From contig VGWD01000001.1 of the NCBI GenBank assembly GCA_016873735.1, positions 62,001 through 126,000 of the forward strand: a stretch of DNA of 64,000 bases, given 5' to 3'. The position numbers and the translations under genes are program-made. Under the pieces are notes generated by a model. That model did not search any database, was not told where the DNA came from, and was given only the letters and a program-made list of their open reading frames with translations. Positions 26,647-36,112 of the stretch are shown here, piece after piece. Source of the stretch: Ignavibacteria bacterium. Lineage in GTDB: Bacteria > Bacteroidota > Ignavibacteria > Kapaibacteriales > UBA961. Each line of letters begins with the position of its first letter. Position 1 is the first letter of the stretch.

Positions 26647-26676
26647 TTTGGAATTAAGGTGAATTTTGTATTTTTG
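26647..26676 (+). promoter_or_regulatory. Promoter of tRNA-Leu, Bacteroidota type
   Basis: TTTG (26647-26650), an 18-nt spacer, then TATTTTTG (26669-26676), a full consensus match. The tRNA begins 12 bases downstream. Confidence 0.75.
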
Positions 26677-26687
26677 ACTCTCCACTC

Positions 26688-26771
26688 GCAGGAGTGGCGA
26701 AATGGCAGACGCGCTGGACTCAAAATCCAGTGGACCTTAAATCCGTGTGGGTTCGAGTCCCACCTCCTGCA
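26688..26771 (+). tRNA. tRNA-Leu (anticodon CAA)
   Basis: The acceptor GCAGGAG (26688-26694) pairs with CTCCTGC (26764-26770). The anticodon stem CTGGA/TCCAG holds loop CTCAAAA with anticodon CAA, reading UUG. A long variable arm (TGGACCTTAAATCCGTGT) shows it is a class II tRNA, as expected for Leu. The T arm contains GTTCGAGTC. No CCA is encoded. Confidence 0.96.
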
Positions 26772-26784
26772 CTTATTACAAAAT

Positions 26785-26816
26785 CCCAAAAGGTTGCGAT
26801 TCCTTTTGGGTTTTTT
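26785..26816 (+). terminator. Intrinsic terminator of tRNA-Leu
   Basis: CCCAAAAGG (26785-26793) and CCTTTTGGG (26802-26810) form a stem, with six T residues after it. Confidence 0.85.
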
Positions 26817-26891
26817 ATTACTGTTGGTTATTTATTAGTATGTTGTACGAAACAATTTGGTTTTGAATTACAATATTGTCGTGATTACAAT

Positions 26892-27806
26892 ATGAAAACC
26901 TACACTCGTATATTTGATTACTCCGATAAGCTGCTTTCCTATGATACAAGAGTAAAGATCGAAAAGCTTGCTCTATCTATTGCTATTTCTTTCTTTTTCA
27001 TTCATTTACTTATCATAATTCTTGCATTTTTTGACTTCGTAAGTGTCAGGTCTTCATTTTTATTAAATCCTATTGCCGCAATTTATACACCCTTTTCTTT
27101 CATTCTGGTCTATGAAGTGTATTTACTGATCTTCTATATTCCTCATTCAATAACAATATATATCGGCAAACAATTTGAAATTATAACTTTAATTGTCATA
27201 CGACGGATTTTCAAGGATATAGCTTCTCTTGATTTTACCAGTGATTGGTTTTACTCAAAGGGTGATTTACAATTCACTTATGACATTGTTACAACACTGA
27301 TATTATTGCTTCTAATTTTCCTTTTCTACAAAAATTCGCATGCCTACTCAAAAGCCGGTTACAAAGTTTCAGGTACAAAGCTTGATCATAACTTACATTT
27401 GTTTATTCGGCTAAAGTTGGTTTTAGCTAGAATTTTAGTACCGACTATGTTTTTATTGGCTTTATTTGCATTCATCAATTGGTCTAGTAATGCCTTGAAT
27501 GCGTATTCACAAAAAATGGAAGTGTTTGTTGAGCTTAATAATGTTTTCTTCGATGAGTTTTTTACCGCTTTGATCATAGTAGATGCACTTTTGCTTCTGT
27601 TGTCTTTATATTTTTCTGATAAGTTTCATGTCATTGTTCGAAACTCTGGATTTGTCATTTCTACAATTTTACTTAAGCTTTCGTTTTCAACAGACGGGAT
27701 TATGAATAATTTACTTATTATTGGGTCTGTATTATTTGGGCTATCCATACTCTTGATTCACAATTTATACGATACAAATTTGGAAAGTAAGCAACTACAA
27801 GAATAA
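26892..27806 (+). CDS. Hypothetical polytopic membrane protein, AT-rich
   Basis: A 304-residue protein with about seven hydrophobic segments (for example residues 28-51, IAISFFFIHLLIIILAFF; 64-84; 139-154; 180-198; 225-243; 258-275; 280-292) separated by short polar loops such as IYIGKQFEIITLIVIRRIFKD. I do not recognise the family. The DNA is visibly richer in A/T than its neighbours and uses TTA/CTT for leucine, whereas adjacent genes favour TTG and GCA-type codons. It lies directly after the tRNA-Leu and its terminator. That could mark a transferred gene, although no repeat of the tRNA 3' end is seen at the other side. The start is ATG 26892; the frame upstream runs through the tRNA and is not coding. 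Confidence 0.65.
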   Translation: MKTYTRIFDYSDKLLSYDTRVKIEKLALSIAISFFFIHLLIIILAFFDFVSVRSSFLLNPIAAIYTPFSFILVYEVYLLIFYIPHSITIYIGKQFEIITLIVIRRIFKDIASLDFTSDWFYSKGDLQFTYDIVTTLILLLLIFLFYKNSHAYSKAGYKVSGTKLDHNLHLFIRLKLVLARILVPTMFLLALFAFINWSSNALNAYSQKMEVFVELNNVFFDEFFTALIIVDALLLLLSLYFSDKFHVIVRNSGFVISTILLKLSFSTDGIMNNLLIIGSVLFGLSILLIHNLYDTNLESKQLQE

Positions 27807-27874
27807 TTTGTTCATCAACCTTTAGTTGTCGCAAACTTTACACCTAATTATCAAAGTACTTCCCTTAAGTCACT

Positions 27875-28603
27875 TCAAGACTTTTTTTTCCATTCATCAT
27901 ACATCGAACGCAATAATTGCACATCTTCCCATGCGGGTTTTTTCCAATTGGGATTGCGAAGCAAAGCGGCAGGATGATACGTGGCAAGCAATGAAACACC
28001 GTGATAGTTCATGAGTTTACCACGAATGTCTTGCATTTGATGTGTTTTTTTGAACAATGTGTTAACCGCAGTCAGTCCAAGCGCAAGAATAAATGCTGGT
28101 TTAATGAGTTCGATTTGTTTTTGTAAATATGGCTCGCATTGCGCTATTTCGTCCTTCTCGGGTCTTCTGTTTTCCGGTGGCCTGCACTTGATGATATTTG
28201 CGATATATACTTCATCCCTTGAGAGTTCTATGGCTTCAAGAATTTTTGTGAGCAATTTTCCTGCTGCACCAACAAAGGGCAATCCTTGTTCATCTTCATC
28301 GGCACCGGGTGCCTCCCCGATGATCATGATGTCAGCATTGGGATTTCCCGAACCAAACACAAAGGAATTGCGTGTGGCACCCAATCGACATTCCATACAT
28401 GTGTGAATGCCTTCATACAATATTGGCAATGATTCTGAATGATTCCATTGGGGAGATATGCTCATGACTTGCGTCTCTTGCTGTGTTTGTGATTCATCAA
28501 TTTGAGAGATTGATGAATTCGATTCAACAAATAATAGATGACCAAATTGTTCTTGTTGAACAAGATATCGTTCAAGGATTGAAAGATCCTTTTTCATGAG
28601 CAT
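27875..28603 (-). CDS. Uracil-DNA glycosylase, family 4 (iron-sulfur type)
   Basis: A 242-residue base-excision-repair enzyme that removes uracil from DNA. The family 4 traits are a [4Fe-4S] cluster bound by four cysteines (Cys69, Cys72, Cys140, Cys156), motif A GEAPGADEDEQGLPFVG (96-112) and motif B HPAALLRNP near the C-terminus. The first 60 residues are polar and glutamine-rich, a non-conserved extension common in this family. The ATG at 28603 has a second in-frame ATG two codons later. It is 12 bases after the phosphohexomutase stop, so the pair may share a transcript. Confidence 0.93.
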   Translation of the reverse strand: MLMKKDLSILERYLVQQEQFGHLLFVESNSSISQIDESQTQQETQVMSISPQWNHSESLPILYEGIHTCMECRLGATRNSFVFGSGNPNADIMIIGEAPGADEDEQGLPFVGAAGKLLTKILEAIELSRDEVYIANIIKCRPPENRRPEKDEIAQCEPYLQKQIELIKPAFILALGLTAVNTLFKKTHQMQDIRGKLMNYHGVSLLATYHPAALLRNPNWKKPAWEDVQLLRSMYDEWKKKS

Positions 28604-28615
28604 ATACCGGAATCG

Positions 28616-30016
28616 TCAATGTAATTTTATTCCTTCTTCAAGCAATTCATTGACTTTGCCCATGGACTCTGCTTCAGCGTAAAAGCGAATGAGGGGTTCC
28701 GTTCCGGAGGCGCGAATAAGCAACCAACCATTGTCAACAAAAAACTTATAGCCATCTTTTGTGTTCGATCCGTTGACAGTGAATCTTCCAATCTTTACAG
28801 GACCTTTGGCGCATGCCGCAAGAATTGCTTTTTTTTGTTGCGGTGTAACATGAACATCTTTTCGCATATATCTATGCGGACCAAATTCCTCATCCAGTTC
28901 ATCGCATAATTCACGAAGTGTTTTTTTGCAAGTGGCCATGAGCTCAATTAGCAATAATGCATTGAATATGCCATCACGTTCAGGTATATGCAGCATAGTA
29001 CCAAGTCCGCCTGATTCTTCTCCACCCACAATGATCTTATCTTCATTCATATGTTTGGCAACATACTTGAATCCAACAGGAGTTTCTATGCATGGAATTG
29101 AATGCTTGGCACAATACTTTTCAACCATGGAAGTAACGGAAACGGTCTTGACCACTGATCCTCTTTTTTTCTTGACTTCCCAAACATACTTTAGAAGTAG
29201 CATGAATATTTTTTGAGAATCAACAAAATTCCCTTCATTGTCTGCTGCACCTAATCTATCCGCATCACCGTCTGTCGCAATACCTATATCATAAGTACCT
29301 GTTTTCATCAAATCGAGAAATTCATGAAGATTGTGAGGAATGGGCTCTGGGTGCTTCACTTCACCAAATGTGGGATTCACTTCAGCATGTATTTCGGTCA
29401 CATTATTCAATACCTTTGGAAGAATATGTTGCCCGGCACCATACATTGCATCAAGTAAAACTGAATATCCTGAATCATTGATCAAATTGAGATCGATTTT
29501 CTTTCTCATATATCGCAAATAGGATTCTTGTGCATCGAATGGACGAATCATTCGTTCAAGAATATACTCATCAAGTGTTTTGGCCAGAGATTTTGGCACC
29601 TTGCTCCCGAGCTTTTCCAATTCTTTTTCTATCTCGGCTATCTCCTCCGGATATGCCGGACCACCGAAACGTCCTTTTACTTTGAACCCACTATAAATCG
29701 GAGGATTATGGCTTGCGGTGATGACAATCCCGAGAACAGAACCTTTTTGCTTTGTGTGAAAAGACACCTGCGGAGTGGAAGACACATCCTGCGTCAAGTG
29801 AACGGTGATACCATGTGAGGCAAATACGCGGGCAGTTTCCTCGGCAAATTCCTTGGACATGAATCGAGTATCATATCCAATGACTGCCGAAGGATTTTTG
29901 TCGCCAATTCTTGTTATATAATTGGCTGTGGCTGTAGCAACCAATGCAAGATTGTCATAGGTGAAGTCACGCGCTATGATGCCGCGCCATCCATCCGTTC
30001 CAAAGACAATATTCAT
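28616..30016 (-). CDS. Alpha-D-phosphohexomutase (phosphoglucomutase/phosphomannomutase)
   Basis: A 466-residue four-domain mutase of the PGM/PMM superfamily that moves phosphate between C1 and C6 of a hexose. Marks in order: FGTDGWRG near the N-terminus, the active-site serine in ITASHNPP (Ser102), the metal loop DGDADR (249-254), the sugar-binding GGEESGG, and the C-terminal phosphate loop RASGTEPLIRFYAE. Which hexose it prefers cannot be settled from sequence alone; glucose and mannose phosphates are the usual substrates. It precedes the uracil-DNA glycosylase gene and follows eno by 39 bases, giving an eno-pgm-udg order on the minus strand. Confidence 0.92.
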   Translation of the reverse strand: MNIVFGTDGWRGIIARDFTYDNLALVATATANYITRIGDKNPSAVIGYDTRFMSKEFAEETARVFASHGITVHLTQDVSSTPQVSFHTKQKGSVLGIVITASHNPPIYSGFKVKGRFGGPAYPEEIAEIEKELEKLGSKVPKSLAKTLDEYILERMIRPFDAQESYLRYMRKKIDLNLINDSGYSVLLDAMYGAGQHILPKVLNNVTEIHAEVNPTFGEVKHPEPIPHNLHEFLDLMKTGTYDIGIATDGDADRLGAADNEGNFVDSQKIFMLLLKYVWEVKKKRGSVVKTVSVTSMVEKYCAKHSIPCIETPVGFKYVAKHMNEDKIIVGGEESGGLGTMLHIPERDGIFNALLLIELMATCKKTLRELCDELDEEFGPHRYMRKDVHVTPQQKKAILAACAKGPVKIGRFTVNGSNTKDGYKFFVDNGWLLIRASGTEPLIRFYAEAESMGKVNELLEEGIKLH

Positions 30017-30055
30017 TTCAATCTCGCTTCAAGTGTGGTGAATCATTCAATTCGA

Positions 30056-31348
<1,293 letters not shown>

Positions 31349-31356
31349 TTATTGAT

Positions 31357-31389
31357 AAAAAAAGCAACCGTTGACAAAGCAATGGTTGC
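31357..31389 (-). terminator. Intrinsic terminator after the trxA-pterin dehydratase unit
   Basis: On the minus strand GCAACC (complement of 31384-31389) pairs with GGTTGC (complement of 31364-31369), followed by seven T residues. Confidence 0.75.
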
Positions 31390-31420
31390 CTGAAACATAT
31401 TCTCTGCAGAGATGGAAATT

Positions 31421-31714
31421 TCATAAAGAGATTGCATCAACTTTACCCGCCAAATCCATATCCAGCATCGTCAGACCACCACGATCATGTGTGCTGATCA
31501 TGACATCAACTTTATTCCAGCCATAAATCCTGATATCAGGATGATGATCCATCGTTTCGGCATGTATTGCAATGGCATTTACAAAACCTATTGCAGATAC
31601 AAAATCTTGGAGAATGAATGTTCTGTGAATACATGTTCCGTCACATTCCCAGTTAGACAACAATGCCAAATAATGATTCAATGCTTCAGTTGAGAGAAGT
31701 TCGGGTCTGCTCAT
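31421..31714 (-). CDS. Pterin-4a-carbinolamine dehydratase
   Basis: A 97-residue enzyme that dehydrates 4a-hydroxytetrahydrobiopterin during pterin cofactor recycling for aromatic amino acid hydroxylases. The active-site pattern NAIAIHAETMDHHPDIRIYGWNKVDVMIST matches the family, with the paired histidines of HHP as the catalytic set. The start is ATG 31714 (MSRPELL); the open frame reaches 31810 but the upstream part overlaps trxA. The ATG is 16 bases after the trxA stop, and a terminator closes the pair. No phenylalanine hydroxylase is in the window. Confidence 0.88.
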   Translation of the reverse strand: MSRPELLSTEALNHYLALLSNWECDGTCIHRTFILQDFVSAIGFVNAIAIHAETMDHHPDIRIYGWNKVDVMISTHDRGGLTMLDMDLAGKVDAISL

Positions 31715-31730
31715 GAGCGATGTAATCCAA

Positions 31731-32057
31731 TCAATTAATATGCGCTTCAAGGCGCTCTGTGATATATGGCTTGCCAACTGCGCCGATAATCGTATCCACC
31801 AATTGACCACCTTTGAAAATCAGAATGGTTGGGATGGAACGAATACCAAATTTCTCTGCGGATTGTTGATTATTGTCAACATCCAATTTTCCGATAACTG
31901 CTTTGCCATCATAATCTTTGGCTAAATCTTCGATGATAGGTGCAATCATACGACAAGGACCACACCATGTGGCCCAAAAGTCCACAAGAACTGGTTTATC
32001 GGAATTCAATACTTCCGCATCAAAATTTTCATCGGTGATATGCAGTGGTTGCGACAT
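31731..32057 (-). CDS. trxA: Thioredoxin
   Basis: A 108-residue cytoplasmic disulfide reductase. The redox active site is WATWCGPCRMIAP (Cys31/Cys34 region), and the cis-proline is in IRSIPTILIFKGG. The total length and the C-terminal GAVGKPYITERLE helix are standard for TrxA, and there is no signal peptide. It precedes the pterin dehydratase gene by 16 bases. The aminotransferase gene starts beyond a 159-base gap that holds no other feature I can support. Confidence 0.95.
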   Translation of the reverse strand: MSQPLHITDENFDAEVLNSDKPVLVDFWATWCGPCRMIAPIIEDLAKDYDGKAVIGKLDVDNNQQSAEKFGIRSIPTILIFKGGQLVDTIIGAVGKPYITERLEAHIN

Positions 32058-32216
32058 GGTTCTTTACCTGTTGATTGATTGATATGAATTATGACGGCTG
32101 CTAAATTACAAAAAATACCATCGTGAAATGTGCGTTTGATTGTCCCGCCAATCCTAAAACTACTGAGTATCATGACAATTCTCCATAATGAGTCCTTAGC
32201 AAAATGATATTGGCTT

Positions 32217-33386
32217 TCATGGACGCATCAAGGCCAATCTTTCAGCAGCTTGCTCAAGAGTTTGATTATTCTTGCAGAAGCAGAATCTGACATAATTGCC
32301 CGCTCTTTCGGGTCTTTCATAGAAACTGGCATTTGGAATGCAAGCAATACCTATCTCCTTGATCATCCACGTGGCGAATGCCTTCATATTGGGGAATGGA
32401 TATTCGGAGGTGTCAGCCATGATGAAATAGGCACCATCAGGCAATATGGGGTGGAGACCGGCCCCCTCCAATGCATGAGCTAGAAAATCTCGCTTGGAAC
32501 GATACATTTCGGTCAAACCCGAAAAATAACTACCGGGAAGATCCAGAGCAGCTGCTGCTGCACCTTGAAATGGTGTTGCGGACGAAAAAATAGTGTATTG
32601 ATGCACATTTCTTATGGGTATTGTCAACTCTTCTGGAGCAATCACCCAACCAATCTTCCAACCCGTGCAAGAAAATGTTTTTCCAAGACTTGAAATAGTA
32701 ATGGTTCTGTGTTTCATGTCAGGAAGTGTTCGCATTTGAACATGCCCGGCTGACTCGAACACGATATGCTCATACACCTCATCCATAATTGCCAAAACAT
32801 CAAACTCTTGACATAAATCTGCTATATAACCCAATTCCAATTGATTGAACATCATACCCGTGGGATTATGCGGTGTATTGATGATGATGGCTTTGGTGGA
32901 GCGCGAGAATGCTTCCCTCAATTCATGATGATTGAACCTAAAGAGCGGCTCATGCAATGTGACGGGAATAGGTATTCCTCCGGCCATGCGAATCACGGGG
33001 ACATAAGAATCATAGCATGGCTCAAAAACGATTACCTCATCACCGGGATTGATAAAGGCAAGCAGACTGGATAATAATCCTTCGGTTGCTCCGGAAGTCA
33101 CCGTGACTTCGGCCTCAGGATCTATTTCATGAACATAAAATCTGGATTGATGCCTTGCGATAGAACGTCGCAATGCCGGCATTCCTATCATGGAGGCATA
33201 TTGGTTCTGGCCGGAAGCAATGGCTTCCATGGCGAGTCTCTTCATCTCCTGCGGACCATCAAAGTCAGGAAAACCTTGCCCGAGATTCACAGCATTATAC
33301 TCTTGTGAAAGTTGGGTGATCTCTGAGAATATGGTCATTCCCAAACCGGCAATTCTATCTGCTAAAAGATGAGGCTTCTGAGCCAT
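32217..33386 (-). CDS. Class I/II aminotransferase of the kynurenine/methionine aminotransferase type
   Basis: A 389-residue PLP enzyme of fold type I. The PLP lysine is Lys236 in SSLGKTFSCTGWKIGW; Asn174 (NTPHNPTG), Asp202 and Tyr205 (MDEVYEH) bind the cofactor, and the C-terminal arginine that holds the substrate carboxylate is in NYVRFCF. The AVNLGQGFPDFDGP N-terminus and overall length match the YbdL/kynurenine aminotransferase-like group, which acts on methionine, kynurenine or glutamine. Substrate identity is not fixed by the sequence. A kynurenine role is an inference strengthened slightly by the KMO gene at 47.4 kb. The terC gene ends three bases upstream of its start. Confidence 0.85.
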   Translation of the reverse strand: MAQKPHLLADRIAGLGMTIFSEITQLSQEYNAVNLGQGFPDFDGPQEMKRLAMEAIASGQNQYASMIGMPALRRSIARHQSRFYVHEIDPEAEVTVTSGATEGLLSSLLAFINPGDEVIVFEPCYDSYVPVIRMAGGIPIPVTLHEPLFRFNHHELREAFSRSTKAIIINTPHNPTGMMFNQLELGYIADLCQEFDVLAIMDEVYEHIVFESAGHVQMRTLPDMKHRTITISSLGKTFSCTGWKIGWVIAPEELTIPIRNVHQYTIFSSATPFQGAAAAALDLPGSYFSGLTEMYRSKRDFLAHALEGAGLHPILPDGAYFIMADTSEYPFPNMKAFATWMIKEIGIACIPNASFYERPERAGNYVRFCFCKNNQTLEQAAERLALMRP

Positions 33387-33389
33387 GTA

Positions 33390-34136
33390 TCACCGTAAAT
33401 GTATAGGAGGAGATTGAGACTTTGATCTCAAACGAATATTCAATGTTTCCACCAATAAGGAGAAAGCCATTGCTGAATAGATATAGCCTTTTGGAACATG
33501 CACGCCAAATCCCTCAACAAACAATGTTAAGCCAACCATCAAGAGAAATGAAAGCGCCAACATCTTCAATGTTGGATGCCTGTCCACAAATTCGCTGATT
33601 GCCGTCGATGATAAAAGCATGATTGTCAAAGCAATCACTATTGAAGCCACCATGATGGGAATATGATTAGCCAATCCAATAGCAGTGATGACAGAATCGA
33701 GCGAAAAAACCAGATCAATGAGCAATACTTGCCCGATAACCATCGCGAAGGCACTCTTGCCGGCTTTTGCCACTGCACTCTGGGAATGGCCATCTCCTTC
33801 CAATTTTGAGTGAATCTCCAATGTGCTCTTTGCCAGAAGAAATAATCCACCGAATAGCATGATCAAATCTCTTCCGCTGAAATCATGTCCGATCATCGTA
33901 AATAGCGGGAATGTCAAACCTGCCAAATATGAGATGCTCATCAATAAACAAAAGCGCAAAACCAATGCACCGGCAATCCAAATTCTACGAGCCAAAACAT
34001 GGCGTTCTTTGGGTAATTTCCCAATAATGATAGAAACAAAGATAACATTGTCGATGCCCAATGCTAACTCCAACATAGAGAGCGTCAATAAACTGAATAA
34101 CCCCTCGGGTGTGGCAAATATGTGTAGAAAGTCCAT
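33390..34136 (-). CDS. TerC-family integral membrane protein
   Basis: A 248-residue protein with about seven transmembrane segments. It carries two copies of the TerC metal-binding type pattern: LALGIDNVIFVSIIIGKLP in the first helix and LIDLVFSLDSVITAIGL in a later one, with Asp/Asn residues in the membrane. The family exports metal ions such as Mn2+ or Ca2+ during membrane-protein or tellurite stress responses. I use ATG 34136 (MDFLHIF); the frame is open from 34205 but the extra residues are polar and atypical. It ends three bases before the aminotransferase ATG and may be cotranscribed with it. Confidence 0.87.
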   Translation of the reverse strand: MDFLHIFATPEGLFSLLTLSMLELALGIDNVIFVSIIIGKLPKERHVLARRIWIAGALVLRFCLLMSISYLAGLTFPLFTMIGHDFSGRDLIMLFGGLFLLAKSTLEIHSKLEGDGHSQSAVAKAGKSAFAMVIGQVLLIDLVFSLDSVITAIGLANHIPIMVASIVIALTIMLLSSTAISEFVDRHPTLKMLALSFLLMVGLTLFVEGFGVHVPKGYIYSAMAFSLLVETLNIRLRSKSQSPPIHLR

Positions 34137-34276
34137 GGTTGTTGTTAGTAAGTGTGAAACAATCCTCTGAAATGATTTACCAAAAATAGCAAAGCGGCAC
34201 TTCATCGGAAAGGAAACGCATATTCAGGCACAGATGATTCATACCATAAGTAGGTTCTTATGCTATGAAATGTAAC

Positions 34277-34284
34277 TAAATTTG
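34277..34284 (+). promoter_or_regulatory. Putative -7 element for the sigma factor operon
   Basis: TAAATTTG fits TAnnTTTG and ends 23 bases before the sigma factor ATG. The -33 position reads GTTC rather than TTTG, so this may be a weak or alternative-sigma promoter. Confidence 0.35.
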
Positions 34285-34307
34285 TCGAAAACTGTTATTT
34301 CACGCGT

Positions 34308-34874
34308 ATGACGAAGAGTCCTGCAGAGCATTCCGACATCGAGCTTTATGCCATGTTACGATTGGGGAAACCCATTTCGGAGCAGGCATTTGCGGAGTTA
34401 TATGCACGCTATTCCCCACGTATTTTTGCGTATTGCCGGCGGATATTGGGTGATTATGATCGTGCTCAAGATGCTTTTCAAGAAACATTTGTCAAGTTTT
34501 TCAATAGCGCACAGCAAGAAAGAGAGATGACAAATGTTCCTGCATATTTGCTAAGGATTGCCAGAAATTTATGTTTGAACATGCAAAGAGGGCAAAAAGG
34601 CCATGTAAGTCTTGAAGAGTATCATTTGCCCTTGCACTCAGATATGTCACATGACAAAAAAGAATTGCTTGATTTGATCACAAAGTCAATGGAACAATTG
34701 CCGGCTGATTATAAGGAAGCATTCATCTTGAGAGAATATGAAGGATTGAGCTATCAAGAAATTGCTGAACTGACAGAATCTTCTCTTCCCACCGTGAAGA
34801 TTAGAATTTTCAGAGCAAAACAAAAGATTCGGGAGATACTCGCCCCTTATGTGGCCGACCTCTCACAACATTGA
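34308..34874 (+). CDS. ECF-type RNA polymerase sigma factor
   Basis: A 188-residue sigma-70 family factor with region 2 (about residues 22-90: FAELYARYSPRIFAYCRRILGDYDRAQDAFQETFVKFFN, then YLLRIARNLCLN) and region 4 (about 125-182: LPADYKEAFILREYEGLSYQEIAELTESSLPTVKIRIFRAKQKIREIL, a helix-turn-helix). It lacks region 3 and the large N-terminal domain, as extracytoplasmic-function (ECF) factors do. The anti-sigma-like gene begins 18 bases after its stop, and the lipoprotein and T9SS protein genes follow on the same strand. Target promoters are unknown; autoregulation is a reasonable guess. The ECF subgroup was not assigned. Confidence 0.9.
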   Translation: MTKSPAEHSDIELYAMLRLGKPISEQAFAELYARYSPRIFAYCRRILGDYDRAQDAFQETFVKFFNSAQQEREMTNVPAYLLRIARNLCLNMQRGQKGHVSLEEYHLPLHSDMSHDKKELLDLITKSMEQLPADYKEAFILREYEGLSYQEIAELTESSLPTVKIRIFRAKQKIREILAPYVADLSQH

Positions 34875-34891
34875 ACAACTTTGTGATTGAT

Positions 34892-36112
34892 ATGAATCAA
34901 CAAACAAAACCCGAACACATTGATGAGCAACTGATTTCTTATCTCGATGGTGAATTACCTATCGAGCAAGAAGATTCCATGTTTCAATCACTCGCCTCTG
35001 ATGAGGAGGATGCACGCGGAACAATGCGTGAGCTCATCTCCATGCGCAATGTGATTCCACATGACATCGAAGCATTTACTCCACCGCCGGCCGCAAAAGA
35101 TGCCGTGTTCTCACAATTGGGAATGACTTCAAATTCTACTGTGAAAGAACAATCCTCCTGGAAAAGAGCTTTATTACCCCTTGCATTTCTTGCTCTAGGT
35201 TTGGCCGGAGGTTATGGCTTGGGAGATCGATTCTCCAACAATGATGAAGAAATCATGCAGTTGATGCGCAAGAGCTCAGCAAAAGGTGCCGTGGCACCTC
35301 TAACATCCATTGGCATTTCTCTGCAAGTGCCAACAATAGTGTTACAGCAAGCAGCTCCTGTAAAAGTGATCTACAGGGACAGAATACTAAATACAGCAAG
35401 TGTGACCCCTATGATCACTTTACCCCCGATTGCGGTGAATCAACAAAGTAATGCTCCTGCAGTTGATGAAATACAAACAATGACCACAGATTCAAAACCT
35501 GCGGATCAATCACCTATTGCATCAAGTGAAGTTTCATCCCAATCGAATACAAATGGGAACAATATCCAGGATCAGGTCATAAAAGAAACAGAACGTATCC
35601 AAATAGGAAATACTCATGCTGTATATCCTCAATTCTGGATTCAGTTGAGAAATATGTCTACTTTACAATCGCCGGAATTTTCAGGCATTCGAGAGCAATT
35701 GGGTATTATGGATAATTCTCGTGTGACATTTGCATGGTCATTGGGAGAACATTTCGCAGTTGGATTGGAAGCAGGAAGAGAGCCATTTGTTTTGGAGTAT
35801 CAAGGGATAAAAGAAGATAGACCTTTCGTCTTCAATCAATACTCCCCAATGCTCACCGGTGGACTATTTCTTCAGGGAAGAACTTCCGCTTTGGATTATC
35901 TTGGTAATTCCAGATTCTATGCACAGGCTGTGGCAGGCGGTTCCGAAATTGGAATTCTTGGAAGATTCGGATTGGGTATTGCATATCCAATCAGTGATGC
36001 AATTTCACTACAACTCGGCTTAGAGCAATCATATATGCAATTTCAATTTCAAGGCAATGCATTTGATTCTCAAAAACTTGATTTACTGTATGGAATCTCT
36101 ATCACATTATGA
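34892..36112 (+). CDS. Anti-sigma-factor-like membrane protein with C-terminal outer-membrane-protein-like domain
   Basis: A 406-residue protein. Residues 1-60 resemble anti-sigma N-termini (IDEQLISYLDGELPIEQE, then an alpha-helical stretch), but no Cys zinc finger is seen. One hydrophobic segment (92-112, RALLPLAFLALGLAGGYGLG) should place the rest in the periplasm. A Ser/Thr/Gln/Asn-rich linker (about 185-240) leads to a beta-rich domain (245-406) with aromatic-terminated strands such as FWIQLRNMS, HFAVGLEAGREPFVLEY and ILGRFGLGIAYPI, as in small outer membrane barrels. The start is ATG 34892. The stop overlaps the lipoprotein start. The sensing role is inferred from position next to the sigma factor. 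Confidence 0.7.
   Translation: MNQQTKPEHIDEQLISYLDGELPIEQEDSMFQSLASDEEDARGTMRELISMRNVIPHDIEAFTPPPAAKDAVFSQLGMTSNSTVKEQSSWKRALLPLAFLALGLAGGYGLGDRFSNNDEEIMQLMRKSSAKGAVAPLTSIGISLQVPTIVLQQAAPVKVIYRDRILNTASVTPMITLPPIAVNQQSNAPAVDEIQTMTTDSKPADQSPIASSEVSSQSNTNGNNIQDQVIKETERIQIGNTHAVYPQFWIQLRNMSTLQSPEFSGIREQLGIMDNSRVTFAWSLGEHFAVGLEAGREPFVLEYQGIKEDRPFVFNQYSPMLTGGLFLQGRTSALDYLGNSRFYAQAVAGGSEIGILGRFGLGIAYPISDAISLQLGLEQSYMQFQFQGNAFDSQKLDLLYGISITL

Noticed and set aside
26694-26891. Frame running from the tRNA-Leu into the membrane protein gene
   Set aside because: It crosses the tRNA and its terminator; the coding start is the ATG at 26892.
26688-27875. Integrated element at tRNA-Leu
   Set aside because: No direct repeat of the tRNA 3' end is visible before the next gene and no integrase is present.
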